Shown here: one piece after another, positions 46,882-54,773 of the stretch
Numbering within the stretch: the first letter of the stretch is position 1
Layout: the number at the start of each line of letters is the position of its first letter
Assembly (NCBI GenBank): GCA_031082285.1
Contig: JAVHLK010000016.1
Location: forward strand, 1 to 64,000
From: Desulfomonilaceae bacterium
GTDB taxonomy: Bacteria > Desulfobacterota > Desulfomonilia > Desulfomonilales > Desulfomonilaceae
Direction of reading: 5' to 3'
DNA length: 64,000 nucleotides
The notes under the pieces: generated by a model
Database searches by the model: none
Told to the model about the DNA's origin: nothing
Seen by the model: only the letters and a program-made list of their open reading frames with translations
Program-made: the position numbers and the translations under genes

Positions 46882-49509
46882 TTATACCCGGTCCACTTCC
46901 CCGTACCGGGTCAGCTTGACCCTGCATACGGTGGTGTTCTCTTCAAAGAGCCGGTACACTCCCAGCTCCGGGAAATTCGCAGGCACGTAGACCATTCCCG
47001 GTGAAACCCTCCCGGAGTACTTGACGGGTGCGACGAACGATCCGACCGGAGAACGAACTTCCACCCTCTCACCGTCTCCGATGTCCAGTGCATCCGCATC
47101 CTGCGGGTTGATTTCGACATACCCCTCCGGGCACAGCCCCAGCAGGTTTCGCGATCGGGTCGAAATGGACCCGAAATGGTACATGGAGCGACCGGCCGTC
47201 ATTTCCAAGGGAAACGCGTCCCGGTTCTTTTCAGGCGCCTCCATCGTGCGTACGGGAGCAAACGAGTAACGACGACCTCTGCGCACCCCCTCCCCCGCCT
47301 CGACAAACGGCCTCACGATTCGTCCGTCTCCTTGAAGAGTTTGAAACTTCAATCCCTTATACATTGGGATGGTCAGGGTCATCTCGCGGAACACGTCGGA
47401 CACGTCGAAAAATCCCATTGAACTTCCCATGGCCGCCGAAACCTGTTCGAGGATGTTCCAGTCCGGCATGGAAGGGCCCAACGGCGGTATGGCCTGATTC
47501 AACCTCTGGATTCGGTGCTCGATATTGGTCATGGTTCCGTCTTTTTCTGCAAAAGATGCCGCGGGAAATACGCAGTGGGCTATCCGGGTAGTCGGACTGG
47601 GAAATATGTCCTGGACCACCAAGAGTTCCGCCTTTTCCAAGGCCGCGGCGAGACGACCCGCATTCGGATAGTCCGTAAGCGGGTCCGCGCCCGCCACATA
47701 CACGGCTCGTACGTCGCCCGTTTCAAGACCCCTGACGATGTCCGGCACCGTTCTCCCCTTGGTGTACGGGAGATCGGTCTTCCACACGCGCTCGAAGGTG
47801 CCTCGGGCCGATGCGGCAACCTGGTAACCCGGAAGATACTCCGGCATTACCCCCATGTCGCAAAGGCCGAGAATGTTTCCCTTCTCGAATATTGGATAGA
47901 TGCCTGCATTATCACGATCCAGATTTCCCGTGAGAAGCGCCAGGTTAACCAGGTTCATGACGCATTGCAGACCGTTTTCTTGTTGAATCACGTCTCCGCC
48001 AAAGATGATCGACGCCCTGGGAGCCTGGGCGAAGATAAGGGCCGCTTCTCGAAGACCCTCTTCAGTCACCCCTGTTCTTCTCAGAATGCCCTTAAGGGAA
48101 ATCTTGTCAAGCAGGTTTTTCATGGGAAGAAAATTTGCAGTATTGTTCCGGACAAACTTACCGTCCCACAAATCCAGGTCCAGAATGATCTTCATCATTC
48201 CCAGGGCCAGCTCGCTTTCCGAGTAGGGCCGGATTCGCAGCCGCATCCTCGCGAACGGGTCAAGGCTTGTCTCTCGAGAATTTGCAACGATGAGGTTGGA
48301 GTCATAGCGTCTGGCGGCAAGCTTGACCTTCCACCCCAGTGCCGGCGTTTCTTCCAACGGATCTATGCCGATGACAAGTACCGCATCGGTGTCCAGGAGG
48401 TCCTCCAGGCTCCCGGTGGTCCCCATATGCCCGGTAGTGAGTTCCATGGCGCGCTGAACTCGCAGATAACTGAAACGCGCTTCGCTGTCGATATTGTTCG
48501 TTCCGATGACTGCTCTGAAGAATTTCTGAAACGCGTAACAATCCTCATTGGTGAGTCGGGGCGAGGCGAGGCCGGCCACGCTGTCCGGACCTGATTCCTT
48601 TACAATTCTCTTAAGATTCTCTGCCACATAGGTAAAACCCACCTCCCAGAAGACCGGTTCCAGCCGCCCGTTCCGCCTCAACAGCGGAGAGTCCAGGCGC
48701 TCCTCGTGATGAACCAGGTCGTAGCCGAATCGACCGCCGGCACAGAGCGTTCCCGAGTTATGGGTGTCGATGTTGCTGGTGATTCGGAAGATCCGCCCAT
48801 CCTTGACGTTGATCTCCATCCGGCAGCCTGCCGAGCAAAGAGGGCAGATTGTCGGCGTCTTGGTCATCTCCCATGAGCGGGCCCACCTCTTCACGGTCTT
48901 GTTCGACATTGCCCCCGTGGGGCATGCCTCAACACATTCGCCACAGAAGTCGCACCAGAGCGTATCTCCCTCCCTCGTGCCGATTCTTGCGTTGTAACCG
49001 ACATCCTTGAGTGCCAGCGCGCTTGCTCCGATCACTTCGTGACAGACCTTCACGCATCGCAGACAGGTGATGCATAAGTTCGGATTGTACTCGATGAGCG
49101 GCCAATGGCCGACTATCGGGTCCGTACGTCTCTCAAGGGGAAGATCCGTACCGTGTATGCCCAGACGGTACGTGAGATTCTGTATCTCGCACTCTCCGGC
49201 TGCCGGACAGATGGGGCAATCCAGAGGATGGTCCATGAGCACAAGCTTCATCACCTCCTCTCGTATTGCACGTACCCGAGGCGTATCCGTGTGCACCCGC
49301 ATCCCCTCGGCCGCGATCGTATTGCATGAGGTCATGGGACGACCGATCCCCTCGATCTCTACCGCACACACTCGGCAAGAGTCGGACGGGCTGGTCTTCG
49401 GATAGTAGCACAGTGTGGGTATCCAGATTCCTGCTTTGCCTGCGGCTTCGAGGATGGTCATTCCCTCATCGGCCGTGACGTCAATGTCGTCGATCGTGAG
49501 CATCGGCAT
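46882..49509 (-). CDS. NuoG-like iron-sulfur molybdopterin-fold protein without FDH active-site residue
   Basis: 875 aa. N-terminal 2Fe-2S ferredoxin domain (CYYPKTSPSDSCRVC), His/Cys3 cluster (HPLDCPICPAAGEC), two ferredoxin motifs (CITCLRCVKVC, CDFCGECVEAC), then a 4Fe-4S/molybdopterin domain beginning CPLCSAGC and ending CAGGRFGYD. In formate dehydrogenases the next part is ARV(U/C)HGP; here ARFSYLRV puts Ser in place of Cys/Sec and Tyr in place of His, so formate oxidation is unlikely. It reads as an NuoG-type electron carrier. The adjacent NuoF/GltD fusion is the probable NAD(P)H-binding partner. The gap between them is 91 bases. Alternatives: a modified FdhA or a hydrogenase/benzoyl-CoA-type subunit. 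Confidence 0.85.
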   Translation of the reverse strand: MPMLTIDDIDVTADEGMTILEAAGKAGIWIPTLCYYPKTSPSDSCRVCAVEIEGIGRPMTSCNTIAAEGMRVHTDTPRVRAIREEVMKLVLMDHPLDCPICPAAGECEIQNLTYRLGIHGTDLPLERRTDPIVGHWPLIEYNPNLCITCLRCVKVCHEVIGASALALKDVGYNARIGTREGDTLWCDFCGECVEACPTGAMSNKTVKRWARSWEMTKTPTICPLCSAGCRMEINVKDGRIFRITSNIDTHNSGTLCAGGRFGYDLVHHEERLDSPLLRRNGRLEPVFWEVGFTYVAENLKRIVKESGPDSVAGLASPRLTNEDCYAFQKFFRAVIGTNNIDSEARFSYLRVQRAMELTTGHMGTTGSLEDLLDTDAVLVIGIDPLEETPALGWKVKLAARRYDSNLIVANSRETSLDPFARMRLRIRPYSESELALGMMKIILDLDLWDGKFVRNNTANFLPMKNLLDKISLKGILRRTGVTEEGLREAALIFAQAPRASIIFGGDVIQQENGLQCVMNLVNLALLTGNLDRDNAGIYPIFEKGNILGLCDMGVMPEYLPGYQVAASARGTFERVWKTDLPYTKGRTVPDIVRGLETGDVRAVYVAGADPLTDYPNAGRLAAALEKAELLVVQDIFPSPTTRIAHCVFPAASFAEKDGTMTNIEHRIQRLNQAIPPLGPSMPDWNILEQVSAAMGSSMGFFDVSDVFREMTLTIPMYKGLKFQTLQGDGRIVRPFVEAGEGVRRGRRYSFAPVRTMEAPEKNRDAFPLEMTAGRSMYHFGSISTRSRNLLGLCPEGYVEINPQDADALDIGDGERVEVRSPVGSFVAPVKYSGRVSPGMVYVPANFPELGVYRLFEENTTVCRVKLTRYGEVDRV

Positions 49510-49600
49510 TTGGCGATCCCTTTCCCGGTAGCTGAGACCGGCCCTGTCGTACCGGCTGCGGTCTTCGTTTATGTATCACCAAATCTGTGAAAAAGAACTC

Positions 49601-51577
49601 CTAGGGAGTTTCCTCGTTGACGGCCGCAAGGACCAGATGAAAGCATCTCAGGCATCGTCCGGCCTCTATGAACGAAGTCTTTTGCGTGAATCCCGAATCC
49701 ACTTCGTGAAAATGCGCAATTCTCTCCCGGGCATCCAGTTTGCTCCGAGGGACTTTGCTTTCAGACCTTCCGGGTACCCGCGCCGTCACGAGCACACCGT
49801 AATCCTTCTCTATATTGGCGATGAGATCGTGCATCCACTGTTCTTCCGAGGGGACGCATTTCCCCTCGGCGATAAACTGGTGGATCATGTGGGCCGCACG
49901 CTTGCCTCCGGCCAGCGCATGAACCACGGTGAGGGGCCCGCTGACGGCATCCCCTGCAGCAAACACCCCAATGCGGGTCGTCATCATGGTTCGAGGGTCA
50001 ACCCTGATGGTCCCGCGGCGGGTCACTTCTATCCCGTCATTCGGCGATAGAAAATCCAGGCTTGACTTCTGGCCGATCGCCGGAATGAGGCAATCCGCGA
50101 ACAGGTCGAACTCCGATCCTTCGACGGGTACGGGCCTCCTTCGCCCTGATGTGTCCGGCTCCCCCAGTTCCATTCGGAGGCACCTGAGACCGGTCATTTT
50201 TCGATCTTGGGAGAGAACCGCTATGGGCTGGGTGAGAAAGTGGAAATTGATTCCTTCCTCCCGCGCATCTTCCACTTCTTCCGGGTCCGCGGGCATTTCC
50301 GCCTCGGTGCGCCTATACACGATGGACACCTGCGACACGCCCATGCGGAGGCAGGTTCTGGCGCAATCAATCGCGGTGTTGCCGCCTCCCACAATGACAA
50401 CGTGGTCCCCAAGGGCGACGGTCTTGCCGAGATTGATGTCTCTCAAGAAATCGATCCCGCCGCCGAAGACTCCCAGGATGCCCTCGTTCTCCCCTTCGAT
50501 GCCGATGGGAAGAGATCGGTGGCTACCGATTCCCAGGAAGACCGCCTTGAATCCCCTTTTGAACAGATCGCCGATCGTGAACTCCTTGCCAAGAACCGCG
50601 CCGCATTCCAGGTTCACACCCAAGTCCCTGATGATGGCGATCTCTCGGTCAAGCACGTCACGGGGCTGTCGATAGGGAGGTATGCCGACCGAAACCATCC
50701 CGCCCGAAATGGGGAGACCCTCCATCAGTGTGACCTCGTGACCCAGTCGATTCAGATAGTACGCCGCGGAAAGCCCCGCAGGACCGGCCCCGATGACCGC
50801 TACCGGAGGCTCCGTGAGTTTCCTTTTCTCGAGAGGAACCGGCAAGCCGTGAATGAGCTCGTAATCCGCGGCTACTCGCTTGAGCGTCTTGATGGGGATT
50901 GCGGCATCTCCAAGGTTCGCAACGCTGCACGCCTTCTCGCATGGCGCCGGGCAAATCCGGCCCGTGATGCCGGGCAACGGCATCTCCTCCCGGATGATTT
51001 CCAGCGATTCGGCGTACCGGAGTTCCTGGAGCATCTCCACATAACCGGGAATGTTGATGTGACAAGGGCATGTGTTCATGCAGGGAGCTGAAATGCTTCC
51101 GAGGTACCGGACACGATCCGGGGGCACTCCGGTCTCGATTGCTTGTACGAAATGTCCGCGATAATGGTGAAGACCGTCTCTGAGAAGTTCCCCCGCGCTC
51201 TGGCACACCGAGCACTTGGCCGCATCGTTCAAGACATCGGCCATTCTGGAAAGCAGATCCAAGTCCGATTCCCGCCCCTCACCTCGGGAGATTCGGTCCA
51301 GCGTCACCAGGATAGTCTTAGATCCCTTGATTCCCGTGATGCACTTGCCGCAGCAGTACTTTGCTTGGATCTGCTTCACGTATTCACGCATCATGGGAAC
51401 GAAATTGAAGTCCTCGGCGAACTGGAGAAATCCTTTGCCGCTCATCACGGCAACGATATTCTCCGGAAAACCTGCCTCAGAAGGGAACAACGAATCCTTC
51501 GGTCGTTCGTGAACTTCGCTTCCGGTCCGACTGTCTGTCAAGGCGTCTCCCCAACGCCCGAAAATAATGGATTTCAT
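49601..51577 (-). CDS. NuoF 4Fe-4S / GltD-type FAD oxidoreductase fusion
   Basis: 658 aa. The first part (about 55-150) has the NuoF C-terminal iron-sulfur motif CGKCITGIKG and CSVCQSAG. Then comes the GltD-type 4Fe-4S domain (CMNTCPCHINIPGYVEML, CPAPCEKAC), FAD-binding GAGPAGLSAAYYL near 265, NAD(P)-binding VIVGGGNTAIDCART near 390, and the second FAD motif AAGDAVSGPLTVVHA. It should move electrons between NAD(P)H and iron-sulfur partners, in the manner of NfnB or SudA. A thioredoxin-like NuoE subunit is absent. ATG 51577 has GGAGGA five bases upstream. The first gene of the minus-strand run, with a promoter candidate at 51605-51634. Confidence 0.88.
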   Translation of the reverse strand: MKSIIFGRWGDALTDSRTGSEVHERPKDSLFPSEAGFPENIVAVMSGKGFLQFAEDFNFVPMMREYVKQIQAKYCCGKCITGIKGSKTILVTLDRISRGEGRESDLDLLSRMADVLNDAAKCSVCQSAGELLRDGLHHYRGHFVQAIETGVPPDRVRYLGSISAPCMNTCPCHINIPGYVEMLQELRYAESLEIIREEMPLPGITGRICPAPCEKACSVANLGDAAIPIKTLKRVAADYELIHGLPVPLEKRKLTEPPVAVIGAGPAGLSAAYYLNRLGHEVTLMEGLPISGGMVSVGIPPYRQPRDVLDREIAIIRDLGVNLECGAVLGKEFTIGDLFKRGFKAVFLGIGSHRSLPIGIEGENEGILGVFGGGIDFLRDINLGKTVALGDHVVIVGGGNTAIDCARTCLRMGVSQVSIVYRRTEAEMPADPEEVEDAREEGINFHFLTQPIAVLSQDRKMTGLRCLRMELGEPDTSGRRRPVPVEGSEFDLFADCLIPAIGQKSSLDFLSPNDGIEVTRRGTIRVDPRTMMTTRIGVFAAGDAVSGPLTVVHALAGGKRAAHMIHQFIAEGKCVPSEEQWMHDLIANIEKDYGVLVTARVPGRSESKVPRSKLDARERIAHFHEVDSGFTQKTSFIEAGRCLRCFHLVLAAVNEETP

Positions 51578-51953
51578 GAGTTCCTCCGATTTGCGAGCGC
51601 CCCATATATAGTTATAGAGGAATGTTCTTTACAATGGAAGAGCGGAATAAACCCCTGAGCCTTTTTTCGGTTAGTTGATAGATATGATAGGAATGGAGAA
51701 ACCATCGGCAATGTCGGTTCGTCCGAGTCGTACCGGTAGTCACTCACTCACCCGGAGACGTCTTCTTCTCGGACCGGCCGGGTGAGGGCCGGCCGCGCAG
51801 AGGACACGGATCCTTCCGATACCCATCGAGACGACTTCTCATCCTCGTTCGCTGCAATCTCGCGGCGGAGGAGCCGTCTTCCCCGCCACGGTGCATGGGA
51901 ATGGAGCGAAAGGCCCATCTTGACTTTGCCCCAAGGGCTTGCTAGCCTTCATC
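51578..51953. other. Divergent intergenic region
   Basis: Apart from the candidate promoter near its left end I see no gene, no strong hairpin and no repeat shared with the other gaps. Short open frames on the plus strand have no ribosome site. Confidence 0.4.
51605..51634 (-). promoter_or_regulatory. Candidate promoter for the NuoF/GltD fusion
   Basis: On the minus strand TTGTAA (51629-51634) and TATATA (51605-51610) are 18 bases apart, with a start near 51598 and a leader of about 20 bases to ATG 51577. Moderate match to sigma70 only. Confidence 0.4.
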
Positions 51954-52370
51954 ATGGCCACAAGATTGGGGTCGGGATTCGGCCGAATCGATACTCCACA
52001 TGAGATGCGTTACATGAACCCTTACGAGCTGTTTCAATCACCGGGTATTTACAAGATGGCCGTTTTATACTTCTCCAAATCGAGGGGATTGGCCATTGTC
52101 GGACGACGTACCACGGGACGCAATGTACAAGTCATCCAGTTGTCGGGCGAGGTGGATCCACGGACGGGAAATTTTGTCGCTCTGGATTACCCGTGCGCCG
52201 CGAGGGACGGGGAACTTCCCGTCGTCTCCGAGGCGGATTTCGAGAATCTTGTCTCATTCATCGCCGCCAAGATCGACGATCAGACCCGCATGAGCGTCAT
52301 CGAACCGGATCTGATGAAGTTCGCGGTTTCTCAAAGCTCGACTTTGGAACCCAACGGGTACATTCATTGA
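51954..52370 (+). CDS. Hypothetical protein
   Basis: 138 aa. A soluble mixed alpha/beta protein with no signal peptide, no cysteine cluster and no family I recognise. Segments that look ordered are GIYKMAVLYFSKSRGLAIVG and a C-terminal helix SEADFENLVSFIAAKI. The start is uncertain: ATG 51954 and ATG 52005 are both in frame and neither has a Shine-Dalgarno. The length of open frame and codon pattern support a real gene; it is monocistronic. Confidence 0.55.
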   Translation: MATRLGSGFGRIDTPHEMRYMNPYELFQSPGIYKMAVLYFSKSRGLAIVGRRTTGRNVQVIQLSGEVDPRTGNFVALDYPCAARDGELPVVSEADFENLVSFIAAKIDDQTRMSVIEPDLMKFAVSQSSTLEPNGYIH

Positions 52371-52493
52371 TCGCGTCGACGGAGCGATCTCAATGCCGTA
52401 TGATCGGCCGGCATTGCCGTGGCCTCCCCTTCGTCCGGGTCACAATGACAAGCGCAAGGGTGTCCGCAACATTTAGTGGCAGACACGAGAGCC

Positions 52494-53165
52494 TCAGTAC
52501 GCGCCGTACACCTTTTGCACTTCCACCCGGGCCTCGGGAGAGAATATTCTTACGTACGCCTCGATACCTTGGAGATGCTGCAGCGCGGCCTGTTCTCCGA
52601 CGCCGGGAACCGCGTAGACCGAGAAACAGACCTTGGTGGTCGAAGAGCGTATTCTTGTCCGGTGGTCGGGGCCATATATGACACTGGAAATAACGCCCTT
52701 CTCGTCCGCAATGAACATGTCGCCCGCCTTGAGTATTTGTTCCTTTCCATTCATCCGCACGTACGTCTCGTCTCCCTTTGACGCGTCCAGTCTCAGCGGC
52801 GGTTCAACCATTCCCAGATCGTGGCCCGCGGTGAGGAGCATGTTCCTGAGTTCCGCCATGAACATTGCTTCGACCAATGCCGCACCCGCGGGAATCGACT
52901 TACCCTTGAAGCATACGGACTGTACCTGTTGCAGTACGTGATAGGTCTTCTTGAACCGCTTGTAATAGGACTGGTAGGCCTTGACCGTGTCTTGCGACTT
53001 CAGTTCCCCGGCATCCTTGAAAAGGGTGCGAAGATCCTCCTCCAGCTGTTTCTTCTCTCGATCGAGACCGGAATGCGCAGCAGGGTTGGAAACCCCGGTC
53101 ATGACGAGGACACCGACGTGGGCTTCCGGATAGAGCTTCTTCCATTCATCTGAAACGATTAACAC
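52494..53165 (-). CDS. B3/B4 tRNA-binding domain protein
   Basis: 223 aa. It resembles the free-standing B3/B4 domain of phenylalanyl-tRNA synthetase beta chain: SDEWKKLYPEAHVGVLVMTGV near the N-terminus (first residues quoted), SYYKRFKKTYHVL in the middle, SIPAGAALVEAMFMAEL and GHDLGMVEPPL. Such proteins are assumed to edit or bind aminoacyl-tRNA, but no activity is known for most. I chose GTG 53165 because GGAGGGAGGG lies seven bases upstream; the longer frame to 53222 has no such site. A rho-independent terminator for the gene behind it lies about 180 bases upstream. Confidence 0.78.
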   Translation of the reverse strand: MLIVSDEWKKLYPEAHVGVLVMTGVSNPAAHSGLDREKKQLEEDLRTLFKDAGELKSQDTVKAYQSYYKRFKKTYHVLQQVQSVCFKGKSIPAGAALVEAMFMAELRNMLLTAGHDLGMVEPPLRLDASKGDETYVRMNGKEQILKAGDMFIADEKGVISSVIYGPDHRTRIRSSTTKVCFSVYAVPGVGEQAALQHLQGIEAYVRIFSPEARVEVQKVYGAY

Positions 53166-53342
53166 GAGCAGTCCCTCCCTCCACGGGCTGTGCCGGACAT
53201 TTGTGCAGTTCCGGATGAGCACTATAGCATATGATTGCCGGCTTGACGCGGAGAAGTGCGACGTGTCCGTCTCGAAACAGGTCTTTCATCTTTCAGGTTT
53301 GCAAGCCCGACATGGCCGCAACCATGGTTTTGCGACAAGACC

Positions 53343-53377
53343 AAAGAAAAAAGCCCGGGAGATGAAAACTCCCGGGC
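53343..53377 (-). terminator. Rho-independent terminator (minus strand)
   Basis: A perfect 9-bp stem GCCCGGGAG/CTCCCGGGC (53353-53361 with 53369-53377) with a 7-base loop is followed on the minus strand by six T (53347-53352). It ends transcription coming from the 90-residue protein gene at 53544-53816. Confidence 0.9.
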
Positions 53378-53401
53378 CGACAGGCATTCATGAGGGTGGG
53401 A

Positions 53402-53428
53402 GGAAGGGAATCACCGTAATTCCCTTCC
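53402..53428. repeat. Second perfect hairpin beside the terminator
   Basis: GGAAGGGAAT (53402-53411) and ATTCCCTTCC (53419-53428) form a 10-bp stem with a 7-base loop. No T-run follows on either strand. It stands 24 bases upstream of the terminator on the minus strand. Confidence 0.85.
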
Positions 53429-53543
53429 ATGGTCTATCTTACCTTTTCCTCCACAGCGGAGACCCGCTCTCGTTCTTTGTTGTCCTAATCGATCGTCGGT
53501 CCGAGTTCTCCTCCATTGGACGGGACGGTCGTGAATGCGGCGA

Positions 53544-53816
53544 TTACGCTTGACCTACCACGTTTGTATTGGGACGAGGACCCCGATTTTCAAGTCGTAT
53601 TTCCTCGATTATCGACGCAATTTCGGAATGAAGAATCTCCAGCTGCCAGTTGAAGTAGATCTCCTCTCCGAAATCCCTCAGCAGCTGTTTCTGTGCATTA
53701 ATATAGTCTTTGGTCGACACGGCGCCGGAAAATACGTGAATGGGATTGATGAGGGTAGCGATCACCTCTTCTTGCCGGTCGTTGTTCTTGTCGAGTTTGT
53801 CGCTGTTCTGGCTCAT
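53544..53816 (-). CDS. Small hypothetical protein
   Basis: 90 aa. A polar, charged N-terminus of about 20 residues precedes a helical part (TKDYINAQKQLLRDFGEEIY and NWQLEILHSEIASIIEEI). No signal peptide or known motif. ATG 53816 has AAAGGAAGG just upstream and suits better than ATG 53840, whose GAAGGG is only one base away. Monocistronic with its own terminator at 53343-53377. Confidence 0.65.
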   Translation of the reverse strand: MSQNSDKLDKNNDRQEEVIATLINPIHVFSGAVSTKDYINAQKQLLRDFGEEIYFNWQLEILHSEIASIIEEIRLENRGPRPNTNVVGQA

Positions 53817-54073
53817 GTTGCCTTCCTTTGTATTTTTCATGCCCTTCAGTTATGCAAGGTGGGTGCCAACTGTTGGACAAACTCCGTTTGAGGCATAATA
53901 TCACACCATTACGCGTTTCGCCGCCAAAAAAATCACCTTAAACATCTGTACGGAATCGGACATATTCTCACCCCCACGCGTGGTAACGGCCAGTCCTCTT
54001 CGCTACATAGCGGACTGTCCACAATCCGACGTATCGGTCGCAATCCGCGCACTCTCCCGACCCAATGGAAAAT

Positions 54074-54102
54074 TTGACGTGTTGCCTTATCTCTTCTATA
54101 AT
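54074..54102 (+). promoter_or_regulatory. Strong sigma70 promoter of tatA
   Basis: TTGACG (54074-54079), 17-base spacer, TATAAT (54097-54102): the -10 box is perfect and the -35 box has one change. Transcription would begin near 54109, leaving a leader of about 60 bases before ATG 54170. Confidence 0.8.
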
Positions 54103-54135
54103 GACTGTGACCGAATCCGAAAAGTTTCAAAAAAA

Positions 54136-54155
54136 TAACCCTCTTCAGAGGGTTA
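54136..54155. promoter_or_regulatory. Leader hairpin in front of tatA
   Basis: TAACCCTCT (54136-54144) pairs with AGAGGGTTA (54147-54155), nine bp with a two-base centre, directly before the ribosome site GGAGGAT. A run of seven A lies on its left side (54129-54135), so on the minus strand it would read as hairpin plus T-run, a terminator for antisense transcripts. Confidence 0.65.
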
Positions 54156-54169
54156 CGGAGGATACCCCA

Positions 54170-54379
54170 ATGATGCCGGGCCCATGGGAACTTATTCTCA
54201 TACTTCTTATCGTGGTCATGATTTTCGGAGCCAAGAGGATTCCCGAAATCATGGGCGGTATAGGAAAAGGAATCAAGACCTTCAAGCGGAGCATGGAGAT
54301 CGAAGACACTCCGGCAGGACCGCCGCCGCCCACTTCCGAACACAAGGAACCTTCCAACGAGAAGATAGAACCCAAGTAG
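54170..54379 (+). CDS. tatA: Sec-independent translocase protein TatA/TatE
   Basis: 69 aa, the usual length. Forms the protein-conducting ring of the twin-arginine translocation system in the inner membrane. Seen: a single N-terminal TM (WELILILLIVVMIFGAKRIPEI), the FGxxKxPE-type hinge in the form FGAKRIPEI, then an amphipathic helix GGIGKGIKTFKRSMEIED and a charged proline-rich tail. ATG 54170 has GGAGGAT seven bases upstream; the longer frame from 54065 would include the promoter and is rejected. tatB and tatC are not adjacent. Confidence 0.92.
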   Translation: MMPGPWELILILLIVVMIFGAKRIPEIMGGIGKGIKTFKRSMEIEDTPAGPPPPTSEHKEPSNEKIEPK

Positions 54380-54773
54380 GCGTACTCGATGAAGTCGGCC
54401 GACTGACTTTCCGCTGCAGCGATCGCCCGCGCGGGCGATACGACGCGACCCGTCATCGGTTGATCGCAGTGACGCGTAGGAGGGAAGACCTTTCTTACTC
54501 CGTACAACACTGAGGAAGCGGATTGACCACTCGGATCGGCCGCTCCCGGCATTCTCGGGCACACAATCACACATCCGGACCGTGTTCACCCCCTACCCCA
54601 TGTTCGGGCAGGCGCAGGCCGTCTTACACGACTGAAGTGGGACCCGCGGCCGTTTTTCCTGCGCTACGGGCGATCGGATCTTCACGAACGTTCAAGGCGC
54701 GTCGGCGGGCTTCCTCAGAGCCGCCGCGGCCAACGTACGGACGTCCCCGAGGCGCCTCCATACGGGAGTTCTC
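54380..54773. other. Intergenic region between tatA and holA
   Basis: 394 bases. Besides the 18-bp palindrome I see no gene and no clear promoter. Open frames on both strands are shadows without ribosome sites. Confidence 0.45.
54422..54439. repeat. Perfect 18-bp palindrome downstream of tatA
   Basis: ATCGCCCGC/GCGGGCGAT, 43 bases after the tatA stop. No T-run follows. It may be a weak terminator, mRNA end structure or protein site. Confidence 0.6.

Larger units (their letters stand above)
53166..53543. other. Intergenic region with two tandem hairpins
   Basis: 378 bases holding the terminator and a second hairpin described separately. A short minus-strand frame from 53430 (after GGAGGAAAAGGT) runs through both hairpins and is not believed to be coding. 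A short untranslated RNA ending at the terminator is possible. Confidence 0.5.
53817..54169. other. Divergent intergenic region with tatA promoter and leader
   Basis: Carries the tatA promoter (54074-54102) and a leader hairpin. The rest, between 53817 and 54073, holds nothing I recognise. Confidence 0.5.

Noticed and set aside
47515-48594. 359-codon open frame opposite the NuoG-like gene
   Set aside because: Antisense shadow of a conserved iron-sulfur protein.
46882-49509. Formate dehydrogenase alpha subunit, possibly with selenocysteine
   Set aside because: Neither an in-frame TGA nor a Cys occurs at the active-site position; Ser is found there.
53933-54589. 218-codon open frame on the minus strand across tatA
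   Set aside because: Overlaps a well-supported tatA with its promoter; no motif or ribosome site.
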